Of a stretch of 62,199 bases of DNA, positions 52,290-61,876 are shown piece after piece; the stretch's first letter is position 1; the number at the start of each line of letters is the position of its first letter. The notes below the pieces were generated by a model, which had not been told where the DNA came from, did not search any database, and saw only the letters and a list, made by a program, of their open reading frames with translations. Both the position numbers and the translations under genes were made by a program. Origin of the DNA: Bacillota bacterium (lineage in GTDB: Bacteria > Bacillota_I > Bacilli_A > Erysipelotrichales > Erysipelotrichaceae); NCBI GenBank assembly GCA_023388995.1, contig JAEWFD010000019.1, positions 1-62,199 of the forward strand, read 5' to 3'.

Positions 52290-54138
52290 AATTCAGCTGC
52301 TGGACGCAAAAATAGCCAATATGATTGCAGCCGGGGAAGTTGTGGAACGGCCAGCGGGAGTTGTGAAAGAATTGGTGGAAAATGCCATTGATGCGCAGAG
52401 CACCCGGATTGAAATCCATGCCAAAGAAGGCGGTATTCGTTATTTGGAAGTAATCGACAATGGCAGCGGGATGAATAAAGAGGATGTTTTGATGGCCTTT
52501 CAGCGCCATGCCACCAGCAAGATTCAAAAAGAAAGTGATTTGTGGAATATCCAGACCTTGGGATTTCGCGGTGAAGCACTTCCTTCGATTGCTTCCGTCA
52601 GTGACGTATGGATCAGTTCCTGCGATGGCACACAATCGACAGTAGTTATTTTAAAAGAAGGAAAGGTTGCGGATGTCCAGCCAGGGGTTTTCAGGCAAGG
52701 AACCCAAATCAGAGTGGAGCATTTATTCTATGCCTTGCCGGCACGGTTAAAGCATTTGAAAGCAATCCCCTATGAATTCAGTTTGGTACTTGATCTGGTG
52801 CAAAAACTGGCTCTTGTTAATCCAACGATTGCTTTTTTGCTGACGCATGATGGAAAAGAAATTTTTCGCAGCAACGGCAATGGAGATATGAAAGAAATAT
52901 TGTATGCAATCTATGGCCGGGATGTGGCGAAAGCGGCAGTATCCATTCATGCAGCAAATGATGATTTTACTGTTGGCGGATATTTGATCTTGCCGCATAT
53001 CAATCGCAGCAATCGCTATCATATGGTGACCTTTTTAAATGACCGGCTCATCAAATCATACCGGCTGCAGCAGGCTGTGTTGGAGGGCTACCATGATTTC
53101 TTGAGTGAAAAACGCTATCCGATGGTATTCTTGACGGTAGCGATGGACTATAAGCTGATTGATGTGAATGTGCACCCAAGCAAATGGGAAGTACGTCTTT
53201 CCAAAGAACAGCAGCTATATGAATTAATTCAAGCAACAATTGCTGCAACATTACGGCAAAATTTGCACCAAGGATCCGCTATGATTCCCGAAAGAGCGAT
53301 CGAAAAAAAGCTGGAGCAAGCGCCAACGCAGTTGCAATGGTCACCTTATGCCACGACCTATCGAAATCCGGCACCAATTGTCAAAGAAGTCGTAAGTTTA
53401 CCACAATATAACAATGAAATTGTGGAAAATAATCCGCAAATTGTGGAGAAACAAGAGGTTATTCACAAAGAAACAGCAGAGAATGGGGAAAAAGAAGCCT
53501 TGATCGTGGAAAACAAGGTTGAAATTGTGGATAAAATGGAAGATGTTGTGGAAAATGATGGGATACCGGAATATTTGGTCATTGGCCAGCTGCATGGCAG
53601 TTATATATTATGTCAGAATGAGAAGGGGCTTGTGATTTTAGATCAGCATGCTGCAAATGAGCGCATCCGCTATGAAGAAATATTAAAGCAGCTGGAACAA
53701 GAAGAAATGCAGGTACAACCGCTGTTGCTGCCGCTAGTATTGCACGTTGGAAAAAGTACTATGATGCGGATGAGTGAAATCGAAGAATTCTTACAGACTT
53801 TAGGAATTCGGCTGGAACCATTCGGAGAGCAGGAACTTCTTTGCCGGGAACTTCCGCTATGGATTCAAAAAGAAGATGAGACGGCATTTTTGATGGACAT
53901 GATCAGCTTGTTGCTGGAGCAGAAACGACGCCATATTACGCAATTCAAAAAGCATGAAATTGCAACGTTGGCTTGCCATACTTCTGTGCGTTTTAACCGC
54001 TACTTGGCAAAAGAGGAAATGGAAGTACTGGTGCAGCGTTTATTCCGCTGCGAAAATCCATATCATTGTCCGCATGGTCGTCCTACCATGATTGAATATG
54101 AGACTTCGGCATTGCGAAAGCTATTTGATCGGGGGTAG
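52282..54138 (+). CDS. mutL: DNA mismatch repair endonuclease MutL
   Basis: A 618-residue GHKL ATPase with VKELVENAIDA, IDNGSGM and GFRGEALPSI, and a C-terminal endonuclease domain with DQHAANERIRYEE (DQHA-x2-E-x4-E) and CPHGRP, so it is of the nicking type found where MutH is absent. The linker between domains is rich in repeated Ile-Val-Glu-Asn words. ATG 52282 gives the usual MAKIQLLD start. Confidence 0.97.
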   Translation: MAKIQLLDAKIANMIAAGEVVERPAGVVKELVENAIDAQSTRIEIHAKEGGIRYLEVIDNGSGMNKEDVLMAFQRHATSKIQKESDLWNIQTLGFRGEALPSIASVSDVWISSCDGTQSTVVILKEGKVADVQPGVFRQGTQIRVEHLFYALPARLKHLKAIPYEFSLVLDLVQKLALVNPTIAFLLTHDGKEIFRSNGNGDMKEILYAIYGRDVAKAAVSIHAANDDFTVGGYLILPHINRSNRYHMVTFLNDRLIKSYRLQQAVLEGYHDFLSEKRYPMVFLTVAMDYKLIDVNVHPSKWEVRLSKEQQLYELIQATIAATLRQNLHQGSAMIPERAIEKKLEQAPTQLQWSPYATTYRNPAPIVKEVVSLPQYNNEIVENNPQIVEKQEVIHKETAENGEKEALIVENKVEIVDKMEDVVENDGIPEYLVIGQLHGSYILCQNEKGLVILDQHAANERIRYEEILKQLEQEEMQVQPLLLPLVLHVGKSTMMRMSEIEEFLQTLGIRLEPFGEQELLCRELPLWIQKEDETAFLMDMISLLLEQKRRHITQFKKHEIATLACHTSVRFNRYLAKEEMEVLVQRLFRCENPYHCPHGRPTMIEYETSALRKLFDRG

Positions 54139-54140
54139 TT

Positions 54141-55061
54141 ATGGAAAAAGTAATATGTATTGTAGGTCCTACGGGAGTAGGAAAAACGGCACTGGGGCTT
54201 ACTTTGGCAAAAGCACTGAACAGCGAAATTATCAGCGGTGATTCCATCCAGGTATATCGGGGGATGGATATTGGCAGTGCCAAGATTGCAAGACAGGAAA
54301 TGCAAGGAATCAGGCACCATTTGATTGACATCTTGGATCCCAAAGAGAGCTACAGTGTCAAGCAGTTTCAAGATCAAGCCCGTGCGATTTGTTCCAAGTT
54401 GCATCATGAAAATAAAATTCCTGTTGTGGTAGGCGGAACGGGACTTTACATCAAAGCATTGTTATATGATTATCAGTTTGATAAAAGCAGCGATGGTCAG
54501 ATGGCGGATTTGTCAGTTTACGAAGACTACAGCAACGAAGCGTTGTATGAAAGGCTGAAACAAATTGATCCTGATGCGCTGACCACCATTCATGTCCAAA
54601 ACCGCAAGCGTATCATCCGTGCATTATCCATTTATGATACCAGCAAAGTTACGAAAAGCGCATGGATTGCGAAGCAGAAGCAGGAACTGCTGTACGATGT
54701 TATGCTGATTGGATTGACGTGTGAGCGAAACGTATTGCACGAGAGAATTGGATTTCGTGTTGAGCAGATGTTTGAGCAGGGTTTGGAAGAAGAAATTAAG
54801 ACGCTGCTAGAACAGCAGGTCAATTTTACGGATCAATCCATGCAGGGGATTGGATACAAAGAGTTTGCTCCATGGCATGCGAAAGAACAGACAATCACTG
54901 AAGTCAAAGAAAAGATAAAAACACATACCCGTCAATTTGCCAAGCGCCAGTATACCTGGTTTCGCAACCAGATGCCGGTAAATTGGTATGATATTCAGAA
55001 TGAATCATGCATCAGGCAGATCTTGGAAGAAGTGATGCTGTGGAAAAATCCGCAAGGATAG
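54141..55061 (+). CDS. miaA: tRNA dimethylallyltransferase
   Basis: A 306-residue enzyme that adds a dimethylallyl group to A37 of tRNAs reading UNN codons, making the substrate for MiaB. P-loop GPTGVGKT, DSIQVYRGMDIGSAK and GGTGLYIKALLYDY are present, as is the C-terminal RQFAKRQYTWFRNQ. It starts 2 bases after mutL behind GGGGG and belongs to the mutSL transcript. Confidence 0.96.
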   Translation: MEKVICIVGPTGVGKTALGLTLAKALNSEIISGDSIQVYRGMDIGSAKIARQEMQGIRHHLIDILDPKESYSVKQFQDQARAICSKLHHENKIPVVVGGTGLYIKALLYDYQFDKSSDGQMADLSVYEDYSNEALYERLKQIDPDALTTIHVQNRKRIIRALSIYDTSKVTKSAWIAKQKQELLYDVMLIGLTCERNVLHERIGFRVEQMFEQGLEEEIKTLLEQQVNFTDQSMQGIGYKEFAPWHAKEQTITEVKEKIKTHTRQFAKRQYTWFRNQMPVNWYDIQNESCIRQILEEVMLWKNPQG

Positions 55062-55072
55062 GGAGGATGAAT

Positions 55073-56245
55073 ATGTTTTTCAAGCAAGCAGAACAACTGG
55101 AAACAAAGCTCATTGAGGTATATAAACAATTGCACCAATGTCCGGAATTAGGACTGACGCTGCCAAAGACCAGCGGTTATCTGAAAAAACAGCTGGAAGC
55201 ACGGGGACTAGAAGTACATAATATAGCTGGCTATGGCTTGACAACTACCATTGGCAATCCCGATGGACCATGTATTTTGCTGCGTGCTGATATGGATGCT
55301 TTGGAGATTATTGAGCAAAGCGGACTGCCATATGCCAGCCAGAATGGATGTGCTCATGCCTGCGGTCATGATCTGCATATGACGATGCTGCTTGGTGCAG
55401 CTATGATGTTGAAGCCATTGGAAGCTGAACTATCAGGCTGTATTCGCTTCTTGTTTCAGCCCGACGAAGAAGGACATGATGGCGGTGGCGCCAAAGTGGC
55501 AATTGCAGAAGGTATTTGCGAAAATGTCGGTGCAGCGATTGCGGTGCATTGCAATCCCACTGCTGATGTCGGCATTGTAATGAGCAGACCGGGACCGTAC
55601 TTTGCTTCCCAAGATGCCATTCGCATTGTTGTAACGGGTGTCGGTGGTCATGGTGCGACTCCGGAATTCACGGTTGATCCAATTTATGTGGCTCATATGA
55701 TATACATGGCTTTGCAGGAAATCTTTACGCGCGAAATCAGCGGCAAAGAAACAGTTGTATTCACAATCGGCAATTTCCATGCAGGAACGGCATTTAACAT
55801 TATTCCGACACAGGCTGTTATGGAAGGCACCTTGCGCTGTTTTCAAAAGGATGTACGAAAGAGAATCAAAGAACGAATCTGTGAGATTGCAGAAAGTGTA
55901 GCAAAGTTGTACCGGGCGCAGGCAGAAGTTACCTTTGTCCGGGAAATTGATGCAACGGTAAATGATGATGCATTGTTTCAGGCAAGCATGGATGCATTGG
56001 AACAAGAGTTTCCATTAGAGGCTATTGATCGAAATGCAGCTATTTTGATGGGAAGCGAAGATTTTGGCTTAATTGCCAAGCAAGTTCCGGGAACGTTATT
56101 CATGATCGGCTGTGGTGCAGATGAAGGACAACGTTATTTCCTGCACCATCCAAAGGTGATTATGAATCCGGCAGGAATTAAATACGGCGCTGTTGTTTAT
56201 GCGCGAACTGCGTATGATTGGTTACAAAAGGCAAAGGAGCAATAA
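55073..56245 (+). CDS. M20 family amidohydrolase
   Basis: A 390-residue M20D zinc hydrolase of the hippurate/N-acyl-amino-acid hydrolase group, with LHQCPELG, RADMDALEI, CAHACGHDLHMT, FQPDEEGHDGGGAK and a late GSEDFG. It is not close to the amidohydrolase at 11263. ATG 55073 lies 6 bases after GGGAGG; ATG 55067 abuts that site. The substrate is not defined. It is followed by msrA with a one-base gap. Confidence 0.92.
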   Translation: MFFKQAEQLETKLIEVYKQLHQCPELGLTLPKTSGYLKKQLEARGLEVHNIAGYGLTTTIGNPDGPCILLRADMDALEIIEQSGLPYASQNGCAHACGHDLHMTMLLGAAMMLKPLEAELSGCIRFLFQPDEEGHDGGGAKVAIAEGICENVGAAIAVHCNPTADVGIVMSRPGPYFASQDAIRIVVTGVGGHGATPEFTVDPIYVAHMIYMALQEIFTREISGKETVVFTIGNFHAGTAFNIIPTQAVMEGTLRCFQKDVRKRIKERICEIAESVAKLYRAQAEVTFVREIDATVNDDALFQASMDALEQEFPLEAIDRNAAILMGSEDFGLIAKQVPGTLFMIGCGADEGQRYFLHHPKVIMNPAGIKYGAVVYARTAYDWLQKAKEQ

Positions 56246-56246
56246 T

Positions 56247-56753
56247 ATGAAGAAAATTGTATTAGGTGGCGGATGTTTTTGGGGAGTGGAAGAATATTAC
56301 CGGCGTTTGAAAGGTGTTTTGGCAACACGCGTTGGATATGCGCAGGGAAATGTGGCTCATCCGCGGTATGAGCAAGTGAAAAAGCAGGTGACGCATCATC
56401 GGGAAGTTGTGAAGATTACTTATGATGAAACACAAATTACGCTAGAGCAGCTCTTGGATCATTTATTTCGGATGATCGATCCGACGATCAAGAACCGGCA
56501 AGGAAATGATATTGGTGAATCATACCAAAGCGGCATGTATTATGAAACAGATGAAGATAAAGCAATCATGGAAGAGTTTCTTGCAGACAGAAGCAAGCAC
56601 TATGAAAAGGAAATCGCAGTGGAACTCGATCGCCTGCAAGTATTTTGGGATGCCGAAGAGTATCATCAGGCATACTTGGTTAAAAATCCGCAAGGCTATT
56701 GCCATGTTAATTTTCAATTGATTCAAGAGCATGAGAAGAAGGATCCTCAATGA
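56247..56753 (+). CDS. msrA: Peptide methionine sulfoxide reductase MsrA
   Basis: A 168-residue enzyme that reduces Met-S-sulfoxide. The active-site motif GGGCFWGVEEYYRRLKGV holds the catalytic Cys; YEQVKKQVTHHREVVKI is a variant of the usual YE-V-TGxTGHAEVV region, and the C-terminal part ends QVFWDAEEYHQAYLVKNPQGYC. The segment KNRQGNDIGESYQSGMYY usually reads RQGNDxGxQYRS; the changes are conservative. ATG 56247 follows AAGGAG. Confidence 0.92.
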   Translation: MKKIVLGGGCFWGVEEYYRRLKGVLATRVGYAQGNVAHPRYEQVKKQVTHHREVVKITYDETQITLEQLLDHLFRMIDPTIKNRQGNDIGESYQSGMYYETDEDKAIMEEFLADRSKHYEKEIAVELDRLQVFWDAEEYHQAYLVKNPQGYCHVNFQLIQEHEKKDPQ

Positions 56754-57286
56754 CAATCGTCTGGACGATTTTCAAATTGGGAATGATACGGCTGGATCAT
56801 GCCAAGCTGCATCAGATCTGGAAAGAAGAGCTGGTTACGAAAACAGCTTTGTTAAGTGAGGAAGAATACCAATTTATTCAAGCAAAAGCAAAATTGACAT
56901 TTGGTTCTTTGAAGATATCATACGCTTTTTTCACCGGGCAAGTCTTGCGGTCAGCAATGTTTGGTTCGCTTCTTGTTTTTGTGATGGTGGTGCCAAGCTT
57001 ATTGCTGTATACAGGACTTTATTATGTGCTGGCGCAGCTGGTTCCACCAGTGCAGATGGAACGACTGTCGATTGGAGCATGTGCAGTATTAGCAGCATAT
57101 TTTGTTTCTGAGGCATGGACATCTTTGCAAGCTGCAAGGCGCACTTTTGCACTGCTTCCAACCATTCTGATTTTGCTTGTAACAGGAATGATGCTGATCA
57201 TTTTGCGAATTCCTTCCTCTATTGTTCTTCTGGTGATGCTTGTCTTTTTGATTTGCATCATGAAAGGAGGACCTAAGCATGATTGA
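56750..57286 (+). CDS. Divergent chromate-transporter-like membrane protein (first half)
   Basis: A 178-residue protein with about four membrane helices. The N-terminal pattern (IFKLGMIRLDHAKLHQIWKE, LSEEEYQFIQAKAKLTFGSLKISYAFFTG, MFGSLLVFVMVVPSLLL) follows the shape of the ChrA half-protein, which normally has FGGGYAMIPLI and TPGPI motifs. Those key motifs are not retained, so transport of chromate is doubtful. It overlaps msrA by 4 bases and the next gene by 8, as ChrA pairs do. Confidence 0.5.
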   Translation: MTIVWTIFKLGMIRLDHAKLHQIWKEELVTKTALLSEEEYQFIQAKAKLTFGSLKISYAFFTGQVLRSAMFGSLLVFVMVVPSLLLYTGLYYVLAQLVPPVQMERLSIGACAVLAAYFVSEAWTSLQAARRTFALLPTILILLVTGMMLIILRIPSSIVLLVMLVFLICIMKGGPKHD

Positions 57287-57800
57287 GTGGCTGCTGATCC
57301 ATCTTTTACTGCTTTTGGCAGGGTCTTTATTATATCCTCCTGTATTTGCTGCTGGCTGGATTTTGCTTTTATTTGATATGGCAAGGCAATCCAGCGGTTT
57401 AATTCCTTTGCTGGCAAGTTTCTCACTCAGCTTGCCGACGATTACCACTTTGCAGATCTTTGCGTATAGTACAGTAGTGCTGAAGCAAGGAGGGGAACTG
57501 CTTATGTTGCTGCTCGTACTTTTGCTGGTCGTACCGCTCTTACTTTATTTGTATTTGGTCGGCGGCACGTCAGTTGCTGCACTTGATGCGCGATTGTGCA
57601 AAGCAACCAATGCGATGCAGATTGTATATGCTGTAGTTTTGTGTTTGGCGGCAGTAAAACTAATTAGCTTTGCGATTCCGACAAGTATCATTGCTGTTGC
57701 TGCGATCTTTCTAGTTTCTTTGCTGTTATTTCGCAAAACGAAATTACCATTGTTAGTAGTGTTGGCAACCGGACTTCTGATCGCCTTTTTACTGGTCTAG
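57279..57800 (+). CDS. Hydrophobic membrane protein, probable partner of the preceding gene
   Basis: A 173-residue, very leucine-rich protein with about five membrane helices. It lies where the second half of a split ChrA pair would be and has a weakly similar helix layout, but no conserved motif is left that I can point to. It is translated in an 8-base overlap with the previous gene. The function is unknown. Confidence 0.45.
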   Translation: MIEWLLIHLLLLLAGSLLYPPVFAAGWILLLFDMARQSSGLIPLLASFSLSLPTITTLQIFAYSTVVLKQGGELLMLLLVLLLVVPLLLYLYLVGGTSVAALDARLCKATNAMQIVYAVVLCLAAVKLISFAIPTSIIAVAAIFLVSLLLFRKTKLPLLVVLATGLLIAFLLV

Positions 57801-57816
57801 TTCCAAATCCGTTTCA

Positions 57817-57854
57817 CAACAGTTTTGAATCCAGTTCAAGCTGTTGTTTTTTTT
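57817..57854 (+). terminator. Terminator after the membrane-protein pair
   Basis: CAACAG (57817-57822) pairs with CTGTTG (57841-57846), with an inner TGAA/TTCA helix, followed by eight T. Confidence 0.8.
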
Positions 57855-57891
57855 ATGCCAAATCGATATGATCAATCCAAGGGGTGATAAT

Positions 57892-58779
57892 GTGTTAGAA
57901 GTCCGAGAAGTCGTGAAGGCATATGGTACAAATGTTGCTGTAAAGCAGCTGTCTTTTCAATTGAAGCGAGGGGATTTGCTGGGACTTGTCGGGAGTAATG
58001 GCTCGGGAAAAACGACAACATTTCGCATGATTTTAGGTCTTCTGCAACCGGATCAGGGCCAAATCTTACTGGATCAGCAACCAGTGCAGCTGGCAGATCG
58101 CCGCTTGTTTGGCTACTTGCCGGAAGAACGGAGTCTATATCGGGAACTGACCGTGAGGCGGCAATTGCATTTTCTAGGCCAGTTAAAAGGAATGGAAAGT
58201 AAAGCGATCGAGACTGCGACTCAGCATTGGAGTACAATTTTGGAGTTACAGGATTTTTTGCATGCAAGCATTAAAACATTATCAAAAGGAAATCAGCAAA
58301 AAGTGCAATTCATGAGCTGCTTATTGCATGATCCGCAGATTTGCATTGTCGATGAACCTTTTTCCGGATTGGATCCTTATAATTTGGAGCTCATGAAACG
58401 TGTTTTTCTGGAATTGAAGCAAAAAGGGAAGATGGTGTTATTATCAACGCATCGTCTAGATCATATTGAGTCCTTTTGCTCGCAAGTAATTGTATTGAAA
58501 AAAGGAGAAGCTGTTTTACAAGGTGAAATCTCAAAACTGCGGCAGGAAAGTATAATCCGCTATTTGCGGGTGCAGGGGAATTTGCAATATCACCAGTTGC
58601 AGATGATGGAAGAAATTACCCGGATTCAGAAAGAAGGCAAAGGATACCGGCTGCAATTCGACAACGAAGAGAATGCCAAGAAAATTATGCGTCAATTGCT
58701 GAAGAAACAGGATTTATTGCAACTCTCCTATGAGTTTCCGACTTTGTTAGATTTATTTATGGCGCAAGGGGGTGTGTGA
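57892..58779 (+). CDS. ABC exporter ATPase, NatA/YhaQ type
   Basis: A 295-residue ATPase with Walker A GSNGSGKTT, signature LSKGNQQK (a variant common in this subgroup), Walker B with VDEPFSGLDP and the switch His in STHRL. A C-terminal extension of about 80 residues is typical of NatA/YhaQ. GTG 57892 follows AAGGGGTGA; upstream ATGs lie in the terminator region. It pairs with the permease one base downstream; substrates in the family include sodium and peptides. Confidence 0.87.
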   Translation: MLEVREVVKAYGTNVAVKQLSFQLKRGDLLGLVGSNGSGKTTTFRMILGLLQPDQGQILLDQQPVQLADRRLFGYLPEERSLYRELTVRRQLHFLGQLKGMESKAIETATQHWSTILELQDFLHASIKTLSKGNQQKVQFMSCLLHDPQICIVDEPFSGLDPYNLELMKRVFLELKQKGKMVLLSTHRLDHIESFCSQVIVLKKGEAVLQGEISKLRQESIIRYLRVQGNLQYHQLQMMEEITRIQKEGKGYRLQFDNEENAKKIMRQLLKKQDLLQLSYEFPTLLDLFMAQGGV

Positions 58780-58780
58780 T

Positions 58781-60004
58781 ATGAGCAGCCTGTCTATTTT
58801 GCTTCGTTTCACTTTGGAAAAAAGAATTTGCAACCGAACTTTTTTATACTGGAACTTAGGGCTTTTAGGATTGATATTGGCACTTTTCTTCTGTGATTTT
58901 ATTATCCTCTTTTTCGTCCCTGCTTTTTTTGAGCCAAAACCTATCTATGTAGCAGAACTTAGTGATTTCGCTGAATGGGGAAATGCCAATAATAGCTTTT
59001 TTACTTTCATTCCGCTTGAATCAGATACAGATCAGCATGAAATATTGGAAGCTGGAAGGTGGATTATACAATATGAGGCACAATATCAAATTATCAGTAA
59101 GGAAGAAATACCGGCCAATCAATATCTGGCACTTCAGCAAATACTTCTTTCTTATGATCAGACGCACAATGAAAAAACGAGTATGGTCTTGCCTGTCGTT
59201 TCTTTAGTGCTGGAAAGCCAGAACCATGAAGAAAACCAGGCCTGGGCTTTTTTGATGATTACATCCATTTATTTTATTGCACTGGGATATGTGGGAAGTG
59301 TTGCATCGGATGTTGTATATGAAAAGTCAACCCGGATGATGGAATTAATCTTGACCAGCGTTTCCAGTTCTACGCATTTAATTGCGAAGCTGCTAGGTGG
59401 CTGGCTTGCGTTAATTCTGCAGGTTGCTTGTTTGGGCGGTGCTTTATTGGGATCATTTTTATTGCGGTATGGCTATGATCAAGCTAAAGGATTATGGAGA
59501 GTGCTTGTCCAATTTCAATTGATTGAAAAAGAAATCCAACTTGACTTAGGCAAACTCCTAGGCGAGATGATCAGCGAATATGAGCTGCTGCCAAAACTCT
59601 TGTTTGGTTTATCTTTTATGCTGCTAGGTATTTTATTCGTACAAACCATTTTAGTCATCTTATCTAGCTTTATCAGCAGCGTGGAGGAGTCGGGAGCAAT
59701 TCAATCACCTTTTTATTTATTATTTATGGGGGTGTATTATCTGACGCTGTTTTTGAACACACCTGAACAGATGAACAGCGGCTTGGGCCGCGGATTATCC
59801 ATGCTGCCCTTTTTCTCAATGCTCTTTATGCCTTGCCGGATGTTTTATTACCAAGTATCCTGGCTGGAGATTTTCATCAGCTTGGCAATCGCTGTCGTTG
59901 CATTAATATTATTGTGGCTGCTCGGTGCGCCCATTTACCAAATTGGGGTTTTGGATTATTCATCGCAACCCATGCACAAGAAATGGTCATCAACGTTTCG
60001 TTAA
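58781..60004 (+). CDS. ABC-2 type exporter permease, NatB type
   Basis: A 407-residue membrane protein with an N-terminal helix (about 25-50), a large extracytoplasmic loop, and five or six C-terminal helices. GYVGSVASDVVYEKSTRMMELILTSVSSSTHLIAKLLGGW is the signature region of NatB/YhaP permeases. ATG 58781 is used after GGGGGTGTG. The last 15 bases overlap the end of rarA on the other strand. Confidence 0.87.
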   Translation: MSSLSILLRFTLEKRICNRTFLYWNLGLLGLILALFFCDFIILFFVPAFFEPKPIYVAELSDFAEWGNANNSFFTFIPLESDTDQHEILEAGRWIIQYEAQYQIISKEEIPANQYLALQQILLSYDQTHNEKTSMVLPVVSLVLESQNHEENQAWAFLMITSIYFIALGYVGSVASDVVYEKSTRMMELILTSVSSSTHLIAKLLGGWLALILQVACLGGALLGSFLLRYGYDQAKGLWRVLVQFQLIEKEIQLDLGKLLGEMISEYELLPKLLFGLSFMLLGILFVQTILVILSSFISSVEESGAIQSPFYLLFMGVYYLTLFLNTPEQMNSGLGRGLSMLPFFSMLFMPCRMFYYQVSWLEIFISLAIAVVALILLWLLGAPIYQIGVLDYSSQPMHKKWSSTFR

Positions 60005-61261
60005 ATGGCGCTTTAAAGCAGCCAGCTGATTGGTACGGGGTTGCTTTTTCAAGTTGTGGTAATTGGAAGCAAGTGCTTTCTCATAGCTTCCTGATTCTTT
60101 AGGGATATAAAACTGCTTATGCTTGATTGCATCTGGCAAATATTGAATCAGCGGCCAGGAAGCAGCTAAATCATAATCATATTTATCATCTTCCGCTAGG
60201 GACACGGGATTTAACCGCAAGTATTGCGGAGTTTCATATGCGCGCTGCTGAACTTCTTCCATCGCTGCGTGAATGGCACTGCAAGCTGATTGCGATTTTG
60301 GCGATAATGCCAGATCGATGACTGCGTTGGCCAGCGGGATCATTGCCTCCGGCATGCCGACCCGTTTTGCAGCATCGATTGCCTGAATAGTACGGGCGAC
60401 CGCAGCGGGGTTGCCCAGTCCGATGTCTTCATATGCAATGACTAACAGCCGTCGTTCGATGCTATCCAGATCATTGGCTTGCAACAGCTTGGCAAGGTAG
60501 TAGATTGCTGCATCGGCATCGCTGCCCCGAATGGCTTTTTGAAAACCGCTGAGTGTGTCGTAATACTCATCACCATCATGATCCATTGAAAGGTTTGCAT
60601 ATTGAATGGTTTCCGTAAAAAATTCGTAATTGATCCGGAAGTCGGAACATGTTGTTGCCAAAACATCTAAAACAGTGAGTGCGAAGCGGACATCGCCGTT
60701 TGCCATTGCTGCTATTTTTTGAAGCACCGATTCCTCTATTTGGTATTGTCCTTGCAGACCATCTGGATGATCCATCGCATGTTTTAATACGATGATTAAT
60801 TCCGCGGCAGTCAATCGCTTGACTTCAACGAGCTGGCAGCGTGAGCGAATTGCCGGATTAATGGAGAAAAATGGATTGGATGTAGTCGCGCCGATCAGAA
60901 TGATTTTGCCTGACTCTAAATAAGGAAGCAGCAAATCTTGTTTATCTTTATTTAAACGATGTACTTCATCAATGAACAAGAGCATTGTTTCATAATAATC
61001 AGATTCTGCAAAAATAGTTGTAAGATCCTTCTTATTGCCAATCACGGCATTAAAGTAGCGATATGGCAATTGCAATTCTGCTGCCAGTACATTGGCGATA
61101 GTTGTTTTGCCATTTCCCGGAGGACCGAACAGGATCATTGAGAATATTGTTTGATGCTCAATCATTTTGGTAAGTAATTTACCAGAACCGATCATATGTG
61201 TCTGACCGACGATATCTGAAAGCTGACGGGGGCGAACCCGATAAGCAAGTGGCTTGCGCAA
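59990..61261 (-). CDS. rarA: Replication-associated recombination ATPase RarA (MgsA)
   Basis: A 423-residue AAA+ protein acting at stalled replication forks. Motifs KPLAYRVRPRQLSDIVGQ, Walker A GPPGNGKTT, Walker B LLFIDEVHRL, sensor GATTSNPFFSINPAIRSRC, and a C-terminal tetramerisation domain (IAYEDIGLGNP, WPLIQYLPD) are present. GTG 61270 overlaps the Shine-Dalgarno AGAAGGTG, so TTG 61261 (five bases downstream) is my choice, with moderate confidence. It is divergent from dtd. Confidence 0.93.
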   Translation of the reverse strand: MRKPLAYRVRPRQLSDIVGQTHMIGSGKLLTKMIEHQTIFSMILFGPPGNGKTTIANVLAAELQLPYRYFNAVIGNKKDLTTIFAESDYYETMLLFIDEVHRLNKDKQDLLLPYLESGKIILIGATTSNPFFSINPAIRSRCQLVEVKRLTAAELIIVLKHAMDHPDGLQGQYQIEESVLQKIAAMANGDVRFALTVLDVLATTCSDFRINYEFFTETIQYANLSMDHDGDEYYDTLSGFQKAIRGSDADAAIYYLAKLLQANDLDSIERRLLVIAYEDIGLGNPAAVARTIQAIDAAKRVGMPEAMIPLANAVIDLALSPKSQSACSAIHAAMEEVQQRAYETPQYLRLNPVSLAEDDKYDYDLAASWPLIQYLPDAIKHKQFYIPKESGSYEKALASNYHNLKKQPRTNQLAALKRHLTKR

Positions 61262-61354
61262 AAGAAACACCTTCTTTCAAATGTAAGTGTAGCATGAATG
61301 AATTGCATTTTAGAAGCAGATCGTAAATAATGAATGAAGATGAGGAGGAATTTT

Positions 61355-61801
61355 ATGAGAGTTATCTTGCAACGGGTGAAAGAAGCAAAGGTGGAAGTAA
61401 ATCAGGAATTAGTTGCTGCTATCCCAAAAGGCTTTTTGCTTTTAGTAGGCATTACCCACGAAGATAGTATGGCAGTTATTCGCAAAGTGGCGGCTAAGAT
61501 CAGCGGGCTGCGCATATTTGAAGATGAAGAGAAAAAATTAAATCTAGGGTTGAGTGATATCGAAGGCCAGATTCTATGTGTTTCGCAATTTACTTTATAT
61601 GCGGATATTCGCAAAGGCAGAAGACCTGGTTTTGAGAAAGCTGCGAAACCTGAACAAGCAAAAGAACTGTACGAAGCATTCGTCAATGAATTAAAAGAAA
61701 TAGGATGTACAGTAAAAAGTGGTATTTTTCAGGCAGATATGCAGGTATCTCTTACCAACGATGGACCAGTGACAATTATTGTGGATTCCGAGGACTTGTG
61801 A
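61355..61801 (+). CDS. dtd: D-aminoacyl-tRNA deacylase
   Basis: A 148-residue enzyme that removes D-amino acids (and Gly from tRNA-Ala) from tRNA. The cross-subunit catalytic motifs SQFTLYAD and TNDGPVT are present, with MRVILQRVKEAKV at the start. ATG 61355 follows GAGGAGG. It is the last protein gene before the rRNA operon. Confidence 0.95.
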   Translation: MRVILQRVKEAKVEVNQELVAAIPKGFLLLVGITHEDSMAVIRKVAAKISGLRIFEDEEKKLNLGLSDIEGQILCVSQFTLYADIRKGRRPGFEKAAKPEQAKELYEAFVNELKEIGCTVKSGIFQADMQVSLTNDGPVTIIVDSEDL

Positions 61802-61847
61802 TGAAGAAAGAAAAGATAACAAATTAATAAAAAAAGCAGAAATATGA

Positions 61848-61876
61848 TTGACAAGATAGAAGTGATTTGTTAAGAT
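61848..61876 (+). promoter_or_regulatory. rRNA operon promoter
   Basis: TTGACA (61848-61853), 17 bases, TAAGAT (61871-61876). The leader that follows contains GATCTTTGAAAACCAAAC (61913-61930), the boxA-like antitermination element usual before Firmicute 16S genes, and a small hairpin GTGATAGAAATATCAC. Confidence 0.8.
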
